Below, one piece after another: positions 27,640 through 35,923 of a DNA stretch of 64,000 nucleotides. Each line of letters begins with the position of its first letter. The stretch's first letter is position 1. Source of the DNA: Mycolicibacterium arabiense (lineage in GTDB: Bacteria > Actinomycetota > Actinomycetes > Mycobacteriales > Mycobacteriaceae); NCBI RefSeq assembly GCF_010731815.2, contig NZ_AP022593.1, positions 5,456,001 to 5,520,000 on the forward strand. Reading direction: 5' to 3'. Below the pieces are notes generated by a model. The model searched no databases and was not told the origin of the DNA. It worked only from the letters and a program-made list of their open reading frames with translations. Both the position numbers and the translations under genes were made by a program.

Positions 27640-28497
27640 TTAGCCGCCGCTGTCGAGGACCCAGCGGATGCCGCCGACCAGCGTCCGCCCCGCGACGCGG
27701 ACGGCGGTGGCCTCCACCGGCGGCAGGTAGGGCAACCGCAGCGGCGAGCGGGCCCAGCCCGGCAGCATCGCGACCGACGTCGCGGCGAGGATGCCGTACG
27801 GGGGTCGAGCCAGCAGCGGCAGCGGCGGGGTCAGCAGCAGGAACTTCGCAGCATCCCGCGCGGCTGCCGAGCCGGTCAACTCCGGCCGGTAGTCGGAGAT
27901 GCGTTGCTTCAGTTCGGCTTCCGTGCGCGGCGGGTCGACGACCCCGAGTGCGGCGGCCACCCGAGCGGTGTCCGCGACGTAGTCGTCGCGGCCCTGCTGG
28001 TCGAGGGGCTTGGCGCCGTAGAGCTGGTGTGCGACGAGGAAGCTGTCGATCTCGGCGACGTGCACCCACTCCAGCAGGTGGGGGTCGGAGGCCTCGTAGG
28101 CCCGCCCGTCGGCTGCGGTCCCGCGTACCCGGCGATGAATGCCGCGGACCTTGTCGACGGCCCGCTGCGCGTCGTCAGCGGGACCGAACGTGGTCACGGC
28201 GAGGAAGGTGCTGGTGCGCTGCAGCCGTCCCCACGGATCGCCGCGGTAGTCGGAGTGCTCGGCCACGCCCGCCATCGCCAGCGGATGCAGCGACTGCAGC
28301 AGTAGGGCACGCAGCCCGCCGACGAACATCGACGCGTCGCCGTGCACCCGCCTGATCGGCCGGTCCTCACCGAACCACCGCGGGCCCGGGGTGTCGTGGA
28401 TGCGGGCGCGATTGGCGGGGCCCTCCGGGCCGGCCACCATCCCGAACAGCCGCTGACCGATTTCGTCGCGCACACTGGTCAACCCGGGCAGCGTCAC
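27640..28497 (-). CDS. Oxygenase MpaB/DUF2236 family protein
   Basis: A 285-residue protein of the DUF2236 family (rubber oxygenase Lcp/MpaB fold). The conserved core is visible: RRVHGDASMFVGGLRALLLQSLHPLAMAGVAEHS, then RTSTFLAVTTFG and LLEWVHVAEIDSFLVAHQ. His residues in VHGD, LHP and WVH could ligate heme, by analogy with latex-clearing protein Lcp. Mycobacteria carry many paralogues; most are untested oxygenases. GTG start at 28497. It lies 36 bp downstream of the RsbP-like gene and 9 bp upstream of the SDR, in the same operon. Confidence 0.83.
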   Translation of the reverse strand: MTLPGLTSVRDEIGQRLFGMVAGPEGPANRARIHDTPGPRWFGEDRPIRRVHGDASMFVGGLRALLLQSLHPLAMAGVAEHSDYRGDPWGRLQRTSTFLAVTTFGPADDAQRAVDKVRGIHRRVRGTAADGRAYEASDPHLLEWVHVAEIDSFLVAHQLYGAKPLDQQGRDDYVADTARVAAALGVVDPPRTEAELKQRISDYRPELTGSAAARDAAKFLLLTPPLPLLARPPYGILAATSVAMLPGWARSPLRLPYLPPVEATAVRVAGRTLVGGIRWVLDSGG

Positions 28498-28533
28498 GTC
28501 CTCGACAGTACGCGCGGGAACCGACGGGTCAGC

Positions 28534-29688
28534 TCAAGCGGTCACGCTCAGTGCGAGCACCGCGGCGTCGTCCTCGACACCGGTACCCAAGCCGTCGAGG
28601 AGACCGTGGATGGCGGTCATGATCGCCGGGGCGGTGGTGGGGGAGTTCTCCCGAGCGAACGCCAGCAGCGCACCGGTGTCGTCGTAGCGCTCATACCCGC
28701 GTCCGGTGCTGGCCTCGGTCAATCCGTCGGTGTAGAGGACCAGCGTGTCGCCCGGTTCGAGCCGCAGCCGGGTCGACACGAAGTGCGGGTTCTTGGTCAT
28801 GCCGACGGCCTGGCCACCGGTGGTGTCGGCGTAGTACGCGGTGCCGTCGGCGTACAGCACCAGTGGCGGCGGGTGGCCGCCGCTGGCCATCTCGGCGTCG
28901 AACCCGCCTTCGCTTGGCGTCAAGCGGCCGTAGATCAGCGTGCAGAACCGGGTTGCGTCGTTCCCGAGTGCCTGGGCGAGCACCGTGTCGAGGTTGCGGA
29001 GCACCACCACCGGCTCGTCGTCGATGGCCGCCGCCGCGCGCAGCGTGTAGCGGGTCAGGCCCGTGAGCACTGCTGCGTCCACCCCCTTGCCGGAGACGTC
29101 GCCGAGGAAGAAACCCCACGTCGAACGCGACAGCGGGAACAGGTCGTAGAAGTCACCGCCGATGTCATCCTCGGAGGCGGCGTAGTAGTAGTCGGCGGCC
29201 TCGAGACCGTCGGGCGGCGACAGCACCGGCGGCAGCAGCGATCGCCGCAGCGTCTCCGCGAAGACCTTGACCCGGGCGCCCTCGCGCTCGGCGCGTTGCC
29301 GCTCGTACAGCAGCTCGCGTTCGTAGGCGCGGCGATCGCTCGCGTCCTGCGCGGTGAGGCGGAGCAACGCGGGATCGCCGTCGGGCGAACGCTTCACGTT
29401 GGCGGTGAGGAACATCGGCAACCGCCTGCCGTCGGTCGCGACGAAGTCGAGGGTGACGCCCGTGAGGTCACCGCTCATGTGCAGGAGCGGGCCGAAATGG
29501 GTCTCGTAGTGGATCGCGCCGCCGATCGTCAGCAGATCCGTGACGAACCTGCCTCGCATCGCGTCGGGGGCGTGGCCCAACCAGCCGGCGAGCGTGGCGT
29601 TGACCATGACGATCCTGCCGTCGGGGGTCGCGACGATGTGTCCGCAGGGGGCGTTCTCCCAAAGGTCGTCGAAGTTCGGGTCGCTCAT
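28534..29688 (-). CDS. RsbP-like PAS-PP2C (SpoIIE-type) serine phosphatase
   Basis: A 384-residue protein with a PAS domain (residues 1-125, ENAPCGHIVATPDGRIVMVN), a coiled-coil linker (about 126-165, RELLYERQRAEREG) and a PP2C/SpoIIE phosphatase domain (170-384). Metal-binding motifs are present: DIGGDFYD, GDVSGKGVDAA, LVLYTDGLTEA and a final EDDAAVLAL. This is the architecture of Bacillus RsbP, which dephosphorylates the anti-anti-sigma factor RsbV in energy stress. The ATG at 29688 overlaps the stop of the RsbQ-like gene (ATGA), and the pairing supports the assignment. No RsbV/RsbW gene is in the window, so the target lies elsewhere. Confidence 0.9.
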   Translation of the reverse strand: MSDPNFDDLWENAPCGHIVATPDGRIVMVNATLAGWLGHAPDAMRGRFVTDLLTIGGAIHYETHFGPLLHMSGDLTGVTLDFVATDGRRLPMFLTANVKRSPDGDPALLRLTAQDASDRRAYERELLYERQRAEREGARVKVFAETLRRSLLPPVLSPPDGLEAADYYYAASEDDIGGDFYDLFPLSRSTWGFFLGDVSGKGVDAAVLTGLTRYTLRAAAAIDDEPVVVLRNLDTVLAQALGNDATRFCTLIYGRLTPSEGGFDAEMASGGHPPPLVLYADGTAYYADTTGGQAVGMTKNPHFVSTRLRLEPGDTLVLYTDGLTEASTGRGYERYDDTGALLAFARENSPTTAPAIMTAIHGLLDGLGTGVEDDAAVLALSVTA

Positions 29689-30488
29689 CCGGGCTGCACG
29701 AAGGCGGCGACGGCCCGGGCGGTCGAGTCCGGATCGGTCATGTGCGGACAATGCCCGGTGGTCGGCAGCGTCACCAGCTGGCTGTCGGGGATGTGGCGGT
29801 GGACGTATTCGCCGACCTCGCGGGGCGCGATCACGTCGTGCGCGCTCTCGATGATCAGGCTCGGCACGGGGATCCGCGGCAGGTCCGCGCGGTTGTCGGA
29901 GAGGAACGTGGTGCGGGCGAACACCTGCGAGCGCGCGGGGTCACTGCGGCAGAACGTCGTTGACCACTCCTCCTGCAGGTCGGCATGGTCGGGGCCGACG
30001 ATGCTCGAGGCCATCGCGCGCGACCAGCCCAGGTAGTTGCTGTCCAGTGAGTCGAGCAGCTCGTCGATGTCGGCGCGCGAGAAGCCGCCCCGGTAGTCGG
30101 CGTCGTCGATGTAGCGCGGTGACGGCGTAATCAGGACCAGCTTCGCGAAGCGGTCGGGCTCTGCGATGACCGCGAGCGCCCCGATCATCGACGACACCGA
30201 GTGACCGACGAACGTGACGTCCGACAGGTCGAGTTCGGTCACGATGTCGACGACGTCGTCGGCGAATCCCTGCAGGGACGAGTACTTCACCGGGTCCCAG
30301 GCCGAGGCATCGGACCCGCCGAAGCCGACGTGATCGAACAGCACCAACCGGAAGTCGGACCGGAGTCGTTCGACGACGGCACGCCACATGTTCTGGTCGC
30401 ACCCGAAGCCGTGGGACAGCAGCAGTGTCGGGCCGTCGTCGCCGACGACGGTGATCTTGTTTCTGACACGCACGTCCACGCCGGTCAT
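29685..30488 (-). CDS. RsbQ-like alpha/beta hydrolase
   Basis: A 267-residue alpha/beta hydrolase strikingly like Bacillus RsbQ. The catalytic triad is S97 in GHSVSSM, D218 in ESAHDVIAP and H246 in TTGHCPHM, matching S96, D219 and H247, and the segments FGCDQNMW and GGFSRADIDELL are shared. RsbQ has a hydrophobic cavity, binds an unknown small molecule and is required for RsbP to work; plant D14/KAI2 hormone receptors belong to the same subfamily. ATG at 30488 has GAGGGTG upstream. It lies 38 bp downstream of a fadE gene and overlaps the phosphatase gene, so a signalling pair sits inside a catabolic operon. Confidence 0.9.
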   Translation of the reverse strand: MTGVDVRVRNKITVVGDDGPTLLLSHGFGCDQNMWRAVVERLRSDFRLVLFDHVGFGGSDASAWDPVKYSSLQGFADDVVDIVTELDLSDVTFVGHSVSSMIGALAVIAEPDRFAKLVLITPSPRYIDDADYRGGFSRADIDELLDSLDSNYLGWSRAMASSIVGPDHADLQEEWSTTFCRSDPARSQVFARTTFLSDNRADLPRIPVPSLIIESAHDVIAPREVGEYVHRHIPDSQLVTLPTTGHCPHMTDPDSTARAVAAFVQPG

Positions 30489-30526
30489 TTTGTCACCCTC
30501 GAGGCGCTGGGCTTTACCGGTTCCGG

Positions 30527-31510
30527 TCAAACGCCGTATCGCCGTGCCAGCGCGCGCCGATGCGCGGACGGTGAGCCGTACAGCGAGCGGTTGAGCGCCG
30601 CCCGTTTGAGGTAGACGTGGATGCCGCTCTCCCACGTGTAGCCGATGCCTCCGTGCAGTTGCATCGCCTTGCCCGCCACGTCGACGGCCATCGAGGTGGC
30701 ATGGGACTTGGCCATCGCCGACGACACCGCCGCCCCGTTGCCCGCGGCCACCTCGGCCACGGCCACCTCGACGACTTCGCGCGCCACCGCAATGTGCACG
30801 AGCATGTCCGCGCACGCGTGCTTGACGGCCTGAAACGAGCCGATGGGCCTGCCGAACTGATGTCGCACCTTGGCGTAGTCGACGGTGCGGGCGAGCATGG
30901 CCTCGGCGAGCCCGAGACTGTCGCACGCCACCGCCACCGCTGCGCGCTCGTGCAGCGCCTCGGCGTCGCCCTCGATCGGCCATGCGTTCAAGGGTGTCGC
31001 ACGGTCGGCGGTCACCACGGCCAGCGCGCGCGTCTCGTCGACCACGGGTTGTGGCGTGACGGTGACCGCGGCGGTGGCGAGCACGTGGGCACCCTCGTCG
31101 TCGCGGGCCAGCAGGAGCAGGTGATCGGCGGCCGCGGCGTCGGGGACGAACTCGGCACGGCCGGAAAGCGTTCCGTCGCCGTGCATCTCGAAACCGGTGG
31201 CCAAGGCCGCGGTGTCGCCTGCGGCGATGCGGCTTGCCACGTCGTCGCGGGCGTCTGCCGCCGACGCGGCGTTCAGCGCCGCCACGGCCAGCGCGCAGCC
31301 GAGGTAGCCCGTGGTGGCCGCCGCTCTGCCGATCTCCTCGAGCACGATCGCGGTCTCGACGAAGGTCGCGCCGGCACCGCCCATTTCGTCGGCGACCTCG
31401 AGGCCGGGCCAGCCCGCATCGACGAGCTGTCGCCAGTCGACGGTCGGCCGATCGAGCACGTCACGCGCGACCGCGCGCAACTCGGCGTGGAGTTCGTCGA
31501 AATCGGTCAC
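30527..31510 (-). CDS. Acyl-CoA dehydrogenase, small (beta-type) subunit
   Basis: A 327-residue protein of the acyl-CoA dehydrogenase family, shorter than the usual 380. The C-terminal half has the FAD contact segment FGRPIGSFQAVKHACADM and the QLHGGIGYTWE motif; the N-terminal part is reduced. Such short subunits pair with a full-length partner to form alpha2beta2 dehydrogenases, as in the FadE28/FadE29 and FadE26/FadE27 steroid side-chain enzymes. GTG at 31510 overlaps the preceding fadE stop by 4 bp. The natural partner is the protein encoded immediately upstream (31507-32697). Confidence 0.87.
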   Translation of the reverse strand: MTDFDELHAELRAVARDVLDRPTVDWRQLVDAGWPGLEVADEMGGAGATFVETAIVLEEIGRAAATTGYLGCALAVAALNAASAADARDDVASRIAAGDTAALATGFEMHGDGTLSGRAEFVPDAAAADHLLLLARDDEGAHVLATAAVTVTPQPVVDETRALAVVTADRATPLNAWPIEGDAEALHERAAVAVACDSLGLAEAMLARTVDYAKVRHQFGRPIGSFQAVKHACADMLVHIAVAREVVEVAVAEVAAGNGAAVSSAMAKSHATSMAVDVAGKAMQLHGGIGYTWESGIHVYLKRAALNRSLYGSPSAHRRALARRYGV

Positions 31511-32697
31511 GACGCGACCGGGTCCCGCGGCAGCCCCAGTCCGCGCTCGGCGATGATGGTGCGCTGAATCTCGCTGGCACCACCGGGGATCGTCCATTCC
31601 CATGACCCGATGAAGTCGAGCACCCAGGCGCCCGACTCCCAGCCGCTCGACATCGGTTTGGTCAGCACGGTGTGCGCGTCGAGCCCGCCGATCTCGACGC
31701 CGAAGTCGCTGAGACGCTGGAGCAGTTCGCTGTAGAACAGCTTCACGATGGACGGATCGGCCGGACCGACCGCGTCGCCGTCGTGCCCCTCGACGACCCG
31801 GCGGCACAGGCCCCGCAGACCCGCGATCTCGGTCTCCAGTCGGGCGAGCCGGTCGCCGACCGCAGCGTCGTCGAGCGGACGGTGGCCGTCGGGCCGGGTT
31901 CGGGCCGCCTCGGCGACCAGCCAGCGGAAGCCCGCATTGCCGAGGCGCTCGGCGAGTTCGAGCATCGTCATGCCGCGCTCGGCGCCCAACGTCGCCTGCG
32001 CGACCTGCCATCCGGCGTTCTCGGCGCCGATCAGGTTGCGTTCCGGAATCGCCACGTCGTTGAGGAAGACCTCGCAGAAGTGCGAGTCGCCGACGGCGTT
32101 GCGGATGGGACGCACGTCGATGCCGGGGCTCGTCATGTCCATCAGGAAGTAGGAGATGCCCTTGCGCTTCGGGGCTTCTGGATCGGTGCGGGCCAGCAGC
32201 AGGCACCAGTCGGCGTGCATGCCGCCGCTGGCCCACAGCTTCTGCCCGTTGACGACGAACGCGTCGCCGTCGCGGCGGGCCGTGGTGCGCAGCGCCGCGA
32301 GGTCGGAACCGGCCTCCGGCTCGGAGAAGCCCTGCACCCAGATCTCGCCGTCGAGGATCGCGGGAAGGTGTTGCCTGCGTTGCTCTTCGGTGCCCGCGAC
32401 CAGCAGGGTCGACGCCGCGTGGTGGATCCCGACGAAGGCCAGCACCAGGCGCGGCGCGTCGTGGGCGGCGAGTTCCTGGTAGAGCACGATCTGTTCGGCG
32501 ACGGGCATGCCGCCGCCCCACTCCGCGGGCCAGTGCGGCACGGCGAAGCCTGCCGTGTGCAGTTGCGCGAACCAGGATTTCTGGAAGGCGACTAACTGCT
32601 CGTCACTCGCTCCGGTCTGTGCGGCGCGCCAATCGGTGGGGACGTGGTCGACGCACCATTGGCGAACGTGGTCGCGGAAGGCGTCGAGATCGCTCAT
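31507..32697 (-). CDS. Acyl-CoA dehydrogenase, large (alpha-type) subunit
   Basis: A 396-residue acyl-CoA dehydrogenase of full length. Motifs: WPAEWGGG (N-terminal domain), QGFSEPEAGSDLAALRTTA (FAD and substrate binding), NGQKLWASGGMHADWCLLLART, and C-terminal IPGGASEIQRTIIAERGLGLPRD. The arrangement, with 4-bp overlaps to a shorter fadE on each side, fits a heteromeric enzyme. It should introduce an alpha-beta double bond into a bulky or branched acyl-CoA using FAD and pass electrons to ETF. ATG at 32697. Confidence 0.9.
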   Translation of the reverse strand: MSDLDAFRDHVRQWCVDHVPTDWRAAQTGASDEQLVAFQKSWFAQLHTAGFAVPHWPAEWGGGMPVAEQIVLYQELAAHDAPRLVLAFVGIHHAASTLLVAGTEEQRRQHLPAILDGEIWVQGFSEPEAGSDLAALRTTARRDGDAFVVNGQKLWASGGMHADWCLLLARTDPEAPKRKGISYFLMDMTSPGIDVRPIRNAVGDSHFCEVFLNDVAIPERNLIGAENAGWQVAQATLGAERGMTMLELAERLGNAGFRWLVAEAARTRPDGHRPLDDAAVGDRLARLETEIAGLRGLCRRVVEGHDGDAVGPADPSIVKLFYSELLQRLSDFGVEIGGLDAHTVLTKPMSSGWESGAWVLDFIGSWEWTIPGGASEIQRTIIAERGLGLPRDPVAS

Positions 32698-33635
32698 CGC
32701 TGCGCGCCTGCGGGCCCAGGACTGAACAGACCGGTCAATCCGTGCCGGTCGAGTCGCGTGGTCAGCAGCTCGCGGGTGGCCGACGAGCCATGGGGGAGGC
32801 GGCGCAGCGGCTGGCTGTACCGCGACAGCCACGACAGCGTCGTCTCGTCGCAGAACCCGACCGCGCCGTGCAGCTGGTGGCAGACGCGGAACACGACTTC
32901 CGCTGCCTCGAGCGCCGCCATCCGCAGTGCGAGGGCGTCGTCGACCGCCTCGGGTCTGCCGCTGGAGACGCTCCACAGCGTGTACTTGGCGAGCACGTCG
33001 AGTCCCGAGCGTTCGACCTCGGCGTCGGTCAGTTGGAACTGGACGCTCTGGAAGCCCGAGAGGGGCTGGCCGAACTGCTGCCGCATGCCCACGTGTGCGA
33101 CGGTGAGATCGATTGCGCGGTCCAGCATTCCGAGCAAGGTCCAACAGGGCAGGGTGAGTGCCAGCGCCACGTCGGCAGCACCGTCGGCGTCGACGGGGCG
33201 CAGGTCCAGGACGGTCGTGAACGCGGGTCCGGCTGTGCTGCTGCCTGCTACCCGGTACCGGCGGCCGTCGACGGTGGTGGCCGCCCAGCGCGCATCGACG
33301 CAGGCAACGGCCGCCGACGGCCGGTCGGACGCCACGACCACCAGTCCGTCGAAGTCGGTGCCTTCCGGCCTGGCGAGCCGTTCGGCCACGGGGTAGGGCA
33401 GCGCCCAGTACCCGGCACTGCGGCACAGTGCGGCGGCGGCCTCGGCGGAGTCGGCGTCCTCGCGCGGTTCGAGGTCCCACGCGCCGAGTTCGGCGAGCAC
33501 CCCGCCCGCGATGTCGGCGCGGGCTGCCGGATCGGCCTCGGCACGTCGAACCAAGTGGTCACCGCCTGCGGCTTCGATCGCGCGACGGGCCTGCCTACCG
33601 AACTCCTCGGCCTCGTCGCTCAGGTCGATGTTCAT
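32694..33635 (-). CDS. Acyl-CoA dehydrogenase, small (beta-type) subunit
   Basis: A 313-residue divergent acyl-CoA dehydrogenase subunit. Recognisable elements are FGQPLSGFQSVQFQLTD and HQLHGAVGFCDETTLSWLSRY in the C-terminal half; the central FAD loop of large subunits is missing. It starts with ATG at 33635 and overlaps both neighbouring fadE genes by 4 bp (ATGA), so the four fadE genes are translated as one coupled series. Its partner is probably the 383-residue subunit encoded just upstream. Confidence 0.85.
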   Translation of the reverse strand: MNIDLSDEAEEFGRQARRAIEAAGGDHLVRRAEADPAARADIAGGVLAELGAWDLEPREDADSAEAAAALCRSAGYWALPYPVAERLARPEGTDFDGLVVVASDRPSAAVACVDARWAATTVDGRRYRVAGSSTAGPAFTTVLDLRPVDADGAADVALALTLPCWTLLGMLDRAIDLTVAHVGMRQQFGQPLSGFQSVQFQLTDAEVERSGLDVLAKYTLWSVSSGRPEAVDDALALRMAALEAAEVVFRVCHQLHGAVGFCDETTLSWLSRYSQPLRRLPHGSSATRELLTTRLDRHGLTGLFSPGPAGAQR

Positions 33636-34783
33636 CGGGTCGACACCAGCGTGCGGGCCAGCAGGATGCGCTGCATCTCGATGCTTCCCGAGGACACCGT
33701 GGACGCCTGGGAGTAGCGCCAGTGGTCCTCGACCTCCAGCCGGTAGGTCTCCGCAGCGGACGACGGGTCGGGCGGGATGGCCGCGACGATCTCCATCAGC
33801 ACCTCCGCGCTGTCCTGGTCGAGTTTCGTCACCGCGATGCGGTAGGCCGCGGAGTCGGTCGGCTTGACCTCTCCGCTGGCCTGGAGAGCGACCACCCGGT
33901 AGGCGAGTAGCCGGGCCCTGCGGCAGTGCACGAGCATCCGCGCCCACCGGGCGCGCAGTTCGGCGGGCAGGGCGTCCCAGCGGTCGCCGAGTGCGTCGGG
34001 CGCCATGTGCAGGAGACGTTCACACCGCGCGTACCTGGCGATGCCGACGCGCTCGAAGGACAGGACGTTCTGCACGATCGACCAGCCGTCGTCCACGGTG
34101 CCGAGGACGTCGGCCTCGGTGACGCGCAGGTCGTCGAAGAACACCTCGTTGAGATGGTGCGGGCCCAGCATCGCGCCGATGGGCCGCACGGTGATCGCCG
34201 GATCGTCCATCGGCACCAGGAAGATGGTCAGGCCCCGCTGCTTCTTCTCGCCTCGCGACGTCCGCGCCAGTAGGAAGCACCACTGCGCCATCGTCGCGTA
34301 GGACGTCCAGATCTTCTGTCCGTTGATCCGCCAGCCGTCACCGTCGCGAGTTGCGGTGGTGCGCAACGACGCCAGATCCGAACCGGCCTCCGGCTCGCTG
34401 AACCCCTGACACCAGATGACCTCGCCGCTGGCGATCGGGGGAAGGTGCTTGCGTTGCTGTTCCGGCGTGCCGTGCCGCATGAGCGTGGGCCCGACCCAGT
34501 TGACGCCCATGTACTGCGCGCCGCGCGGTTCGTGGTGGGCCCACATCTCCTCGCGTACGACCGTCTGCTCCCAGGGCGTCGACCCTCGTCCACCGAACTC
34601 CGGCGGCCACGACATGCACAGCAGGCCGCGCTCAGCGAGCAGGCGGCAAAAGGCCTGTGCGGTCTCCAAATCCGCCGGGTCGGCGGTGAAGGCACCGAGG
34701 AAGTCGTCGCGCACGTGTTCGCGCACCAGGTCGCGAAGCTCGTGGCGGAGTGCGACGGCCTCCCCGCTCATCTCGAAGTCCAC
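33632..34783 (-). CDS. Acyl-CoA dehydrogenase, large subunit (first gene of the operon)
   Basis: A 383-residue full-length acyl-CoA dehydrogenase starting VDFEMSGEAVALRHEL, the usual opening for this group. QGFSEPEAGSDLASLRTTA, NGQKIWTSYATMAQWCFLLART and the C-terminal SGSIEMQRILLARTLV are present. The GTG at 34783 is exactly 6 nt after a TACGAT -10 hexamer on the minus strand, so the mRNA is probably leaderless. It is the first gene of the operon and is divergent from the GntR regulator across a perfect palindrome. Confidence 0.91.
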   Translation of the reverse strand: MDFEMSGEAVALRHELRDLVREHVRDDFLGAFTADPADLETAQAFCRLLAERGLLCMSWPPEFGGRGSTPWEQTVVREEMWAHHEPRGAQYMGVNWVGPTLMRHGTPEQQRKHLPPIASGEVIWCQGFSEPEAGSDLASLRTTATRDGDGWRINGQKIWTSYATMAQWCFLLARTSRGEKKQRGLTIFLVPMDDPAITVRPIGAMLGPHHLNEVFFDDLRVTEADVLGTVDDGWSIVQNVLSFERVGIARYARCERLLHMAPDALGDRWDALPAELRARWARMLVHCRRARLLAYRVVALQASGEVKPTDSAAYRIAVTKLDQDSAEVLMEIVAAIPPDPSSAAETYRLEVEDHWRYSQASTVSSGSIEMQRILLARTLVSTR

Positions 34784-34789
34784 CCGTCG

Positions 34790-34795
34790 ATCGTA
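34790..34795 (-). promoter_or_regulatory. -10 box of the fadE operon (leaderless)
   Basis: On the minus strand TACGAT is followed by six bases and then the GTG at 34783. This TANNNT-6-start spacing is typical of leaderless mycobacterial mRNAs. Confidence 0.5.
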
Positions 34796-34797
34796 GG

Positions 34798-34817
34798 GCA
34801 ATCCTTATAAGGATTGC
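34798..34817. promoter_or_regulatory. Perfect 20-bp palindrome, GntR operator
   Basis: GCAATCCTTATAAGGATTGC is a perfect 20-bp palindrome midway between the two divergent start codons. It overlaps the -35 regions of both predicted promoters, so binding by the GntR-family regulator would repress fadE and autoregulate the regulator gene. Confidence 0.8.
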
Positions 34818-34823
34818 TAGTAT
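34818..34823 (+). promoter_or_regulatory. -10 box of the gntR gene (leaderless)
   Basis: TAGTAT directly abuts the palindrome; six bases later comes the GTG at 34830. The arrangement mirrors the fadE side. Confidence 0.5.
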
Positions 34824-34829
34824 TGGTTC

Positions 34830-35606
34830 GTGATTGGGCGGACCCCGCAGCAGCGCATCGCCGAGACGGTGGCCGCCGAGCTACGGCAGCGCATCCTCGT
34901 CGACCCGCATGCCGAGCGCCTACCCACCCAGGACCAACTGGTCAAGGAGTTCGGCGTCAGCCATCCCTCGGTGCGCGAGGCGTTGCGCATCCTGGAGACA
35001 GAGGGATTGGTGACGGTCCGCCGGGGCAGCGTGGGCGGCGCCGAGGTGCATCGGCCCGATCAGACGTCGGGCGCGTACCACCTGGGGCTGGTGCTGCAGG
35101 GCGCAGGCGTCACGCTGGGCGACCTGGCCGAGGGACTACTGCGGCTCGAACCGCTGGCGGCGGCGGAGGTGGCGCGCAGACCCGACCGGATGGCCGTGGT
35201 GATCCCCGCGCTGACCGCCAACGTCGACGCCTCGGCGGACGCGGTGTCCGACGGCATCGCGTTCACCCGCATCGCACGTGAATTCCACGACCTGGTCGTG
35301 GCATTCACGCCCAACGACACCATTCGCCACGTCGTGCGCAGCCTGGTCAAGCTGTGGTCGGCGCAAGAGCAGCAGTGGGCGGCCGCCGTCACCCGGCGTG
35401 GCGAGTACCCGTCACCGGCAGAGGCGCGCGGGGCCGTGCGCACGCACCGCAGGGTGGTCGACGAGATTGCAGCCGGCCGCGCCGACGAGGTGCACCGCAT
35501 CGCGAAGCGCCATCTGGCGGCAACCCAGGCGGTGCTGCTGGAACGCTTCACCGGCGACGTCGTGAACGCCGGACCGGTGCGAGCGCCGCGCGCGGGGTCG
35601 CACTGA
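34830..35606 (+). CDS. GntR/FadR-family regulator (FCD domain)
   Basis: A 258-residue regulator. An N-terminal winged helix (residues 5-75; LPTQDQLVKEFGVSHPSVREALRILETEGLVTVRRG) is followed by an all-helical FCD-type ligand domain whose His residues (for example EFHDLV and RTHRRVVDEI) could hold a metal ion and a carboxylate. FadR/FCD regulators commonly sense acyl-CoA or organic acids. It is divergent from the fadE operon and separated from it by only the palindromic operator. It converges on a small gene 14 bp downstream. Confidence 0.9.
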   Translation: MIGRTPQQRIAETVAAELRQRILVDPHAERLPTQDQLVKEFGVSHPSVREALRILETEGLVTVRRGSVGGAEVHRPDQTSGAYHLGLVLQGAGVTLGDLAEGLLRLEPLAAAEVARRPDRMAVVIPALTANVDASADAVSDGIAFTRIAREFHDLVVAFTPNDTIRHVVRSLVKLWSAQEQQWAAAVTRRGEYPSPAEARGAVRTHRRVVDEIAAGRADEVHRIAKRHLAATQAVLLERFTGDVVNAGPVRAPRAGSH

Positions 35607-35620
35607 CCCCACCGCAGCGA

Positions 35621-35923
35621 TCAGTCGCTGGCGGGCAGTGGCTTGGCTTCCTTGATCGCCAGCGGCGTGGTGCCGACGCTCAGCGTGCCCTTGCCTGCCT
35701 TCGTGACGAGCACCTCGGCACCGGCGTCGTCGACGTAGCGCTTGCCCATGAGATTTCCGTCGGCCAGCGAGTCGTCGAGCGTCGAAGCCGAATCGGTGGG
35801 TTCGCCGATGGGAACCATCGGCGCGCCGCCTGCGCGGAGGTCGTCGAGGCTCTCGGAACTCCGCACCACGATCACCTGGGTGTCGCAGACCTGGCTCTGG
35901 AGGCGGGTGCCGTTCTTGATCAT
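35621..35923 (-). CDS. Small conserved protein of unknown function
   Basis: A 100-residue soluble protein beginning IKNGTRLQSQVCDTQVIVVRS and ending KEAKPLPASD, with a GGAPMVPIGEP turn and LMGKRYVDDAGAEVLVTKAG. I do not recognise a characterised family, but I recall similar small proteins beside acyl-CoA ligase genes in actinobacteria. It has one Cys, no signal peptide and a predicted beta-rich fold. The stop is 14 bp from gntR on the other strand. ATG at 35923 overlaps the ligase stop by 4 bp, so it is made in step with that enzyme and may assist it. Confidence 0.72.
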   Translation of the reverse strand: MIKNGTRLQSQVCDTQVIVVRSSESLDDLRAGGAPMVPIGEPTDSASTLDDSLADGNLMGKRYVDDAGAEVLVTKAGKGTLSVGTTPLAIKEAKPLPASD

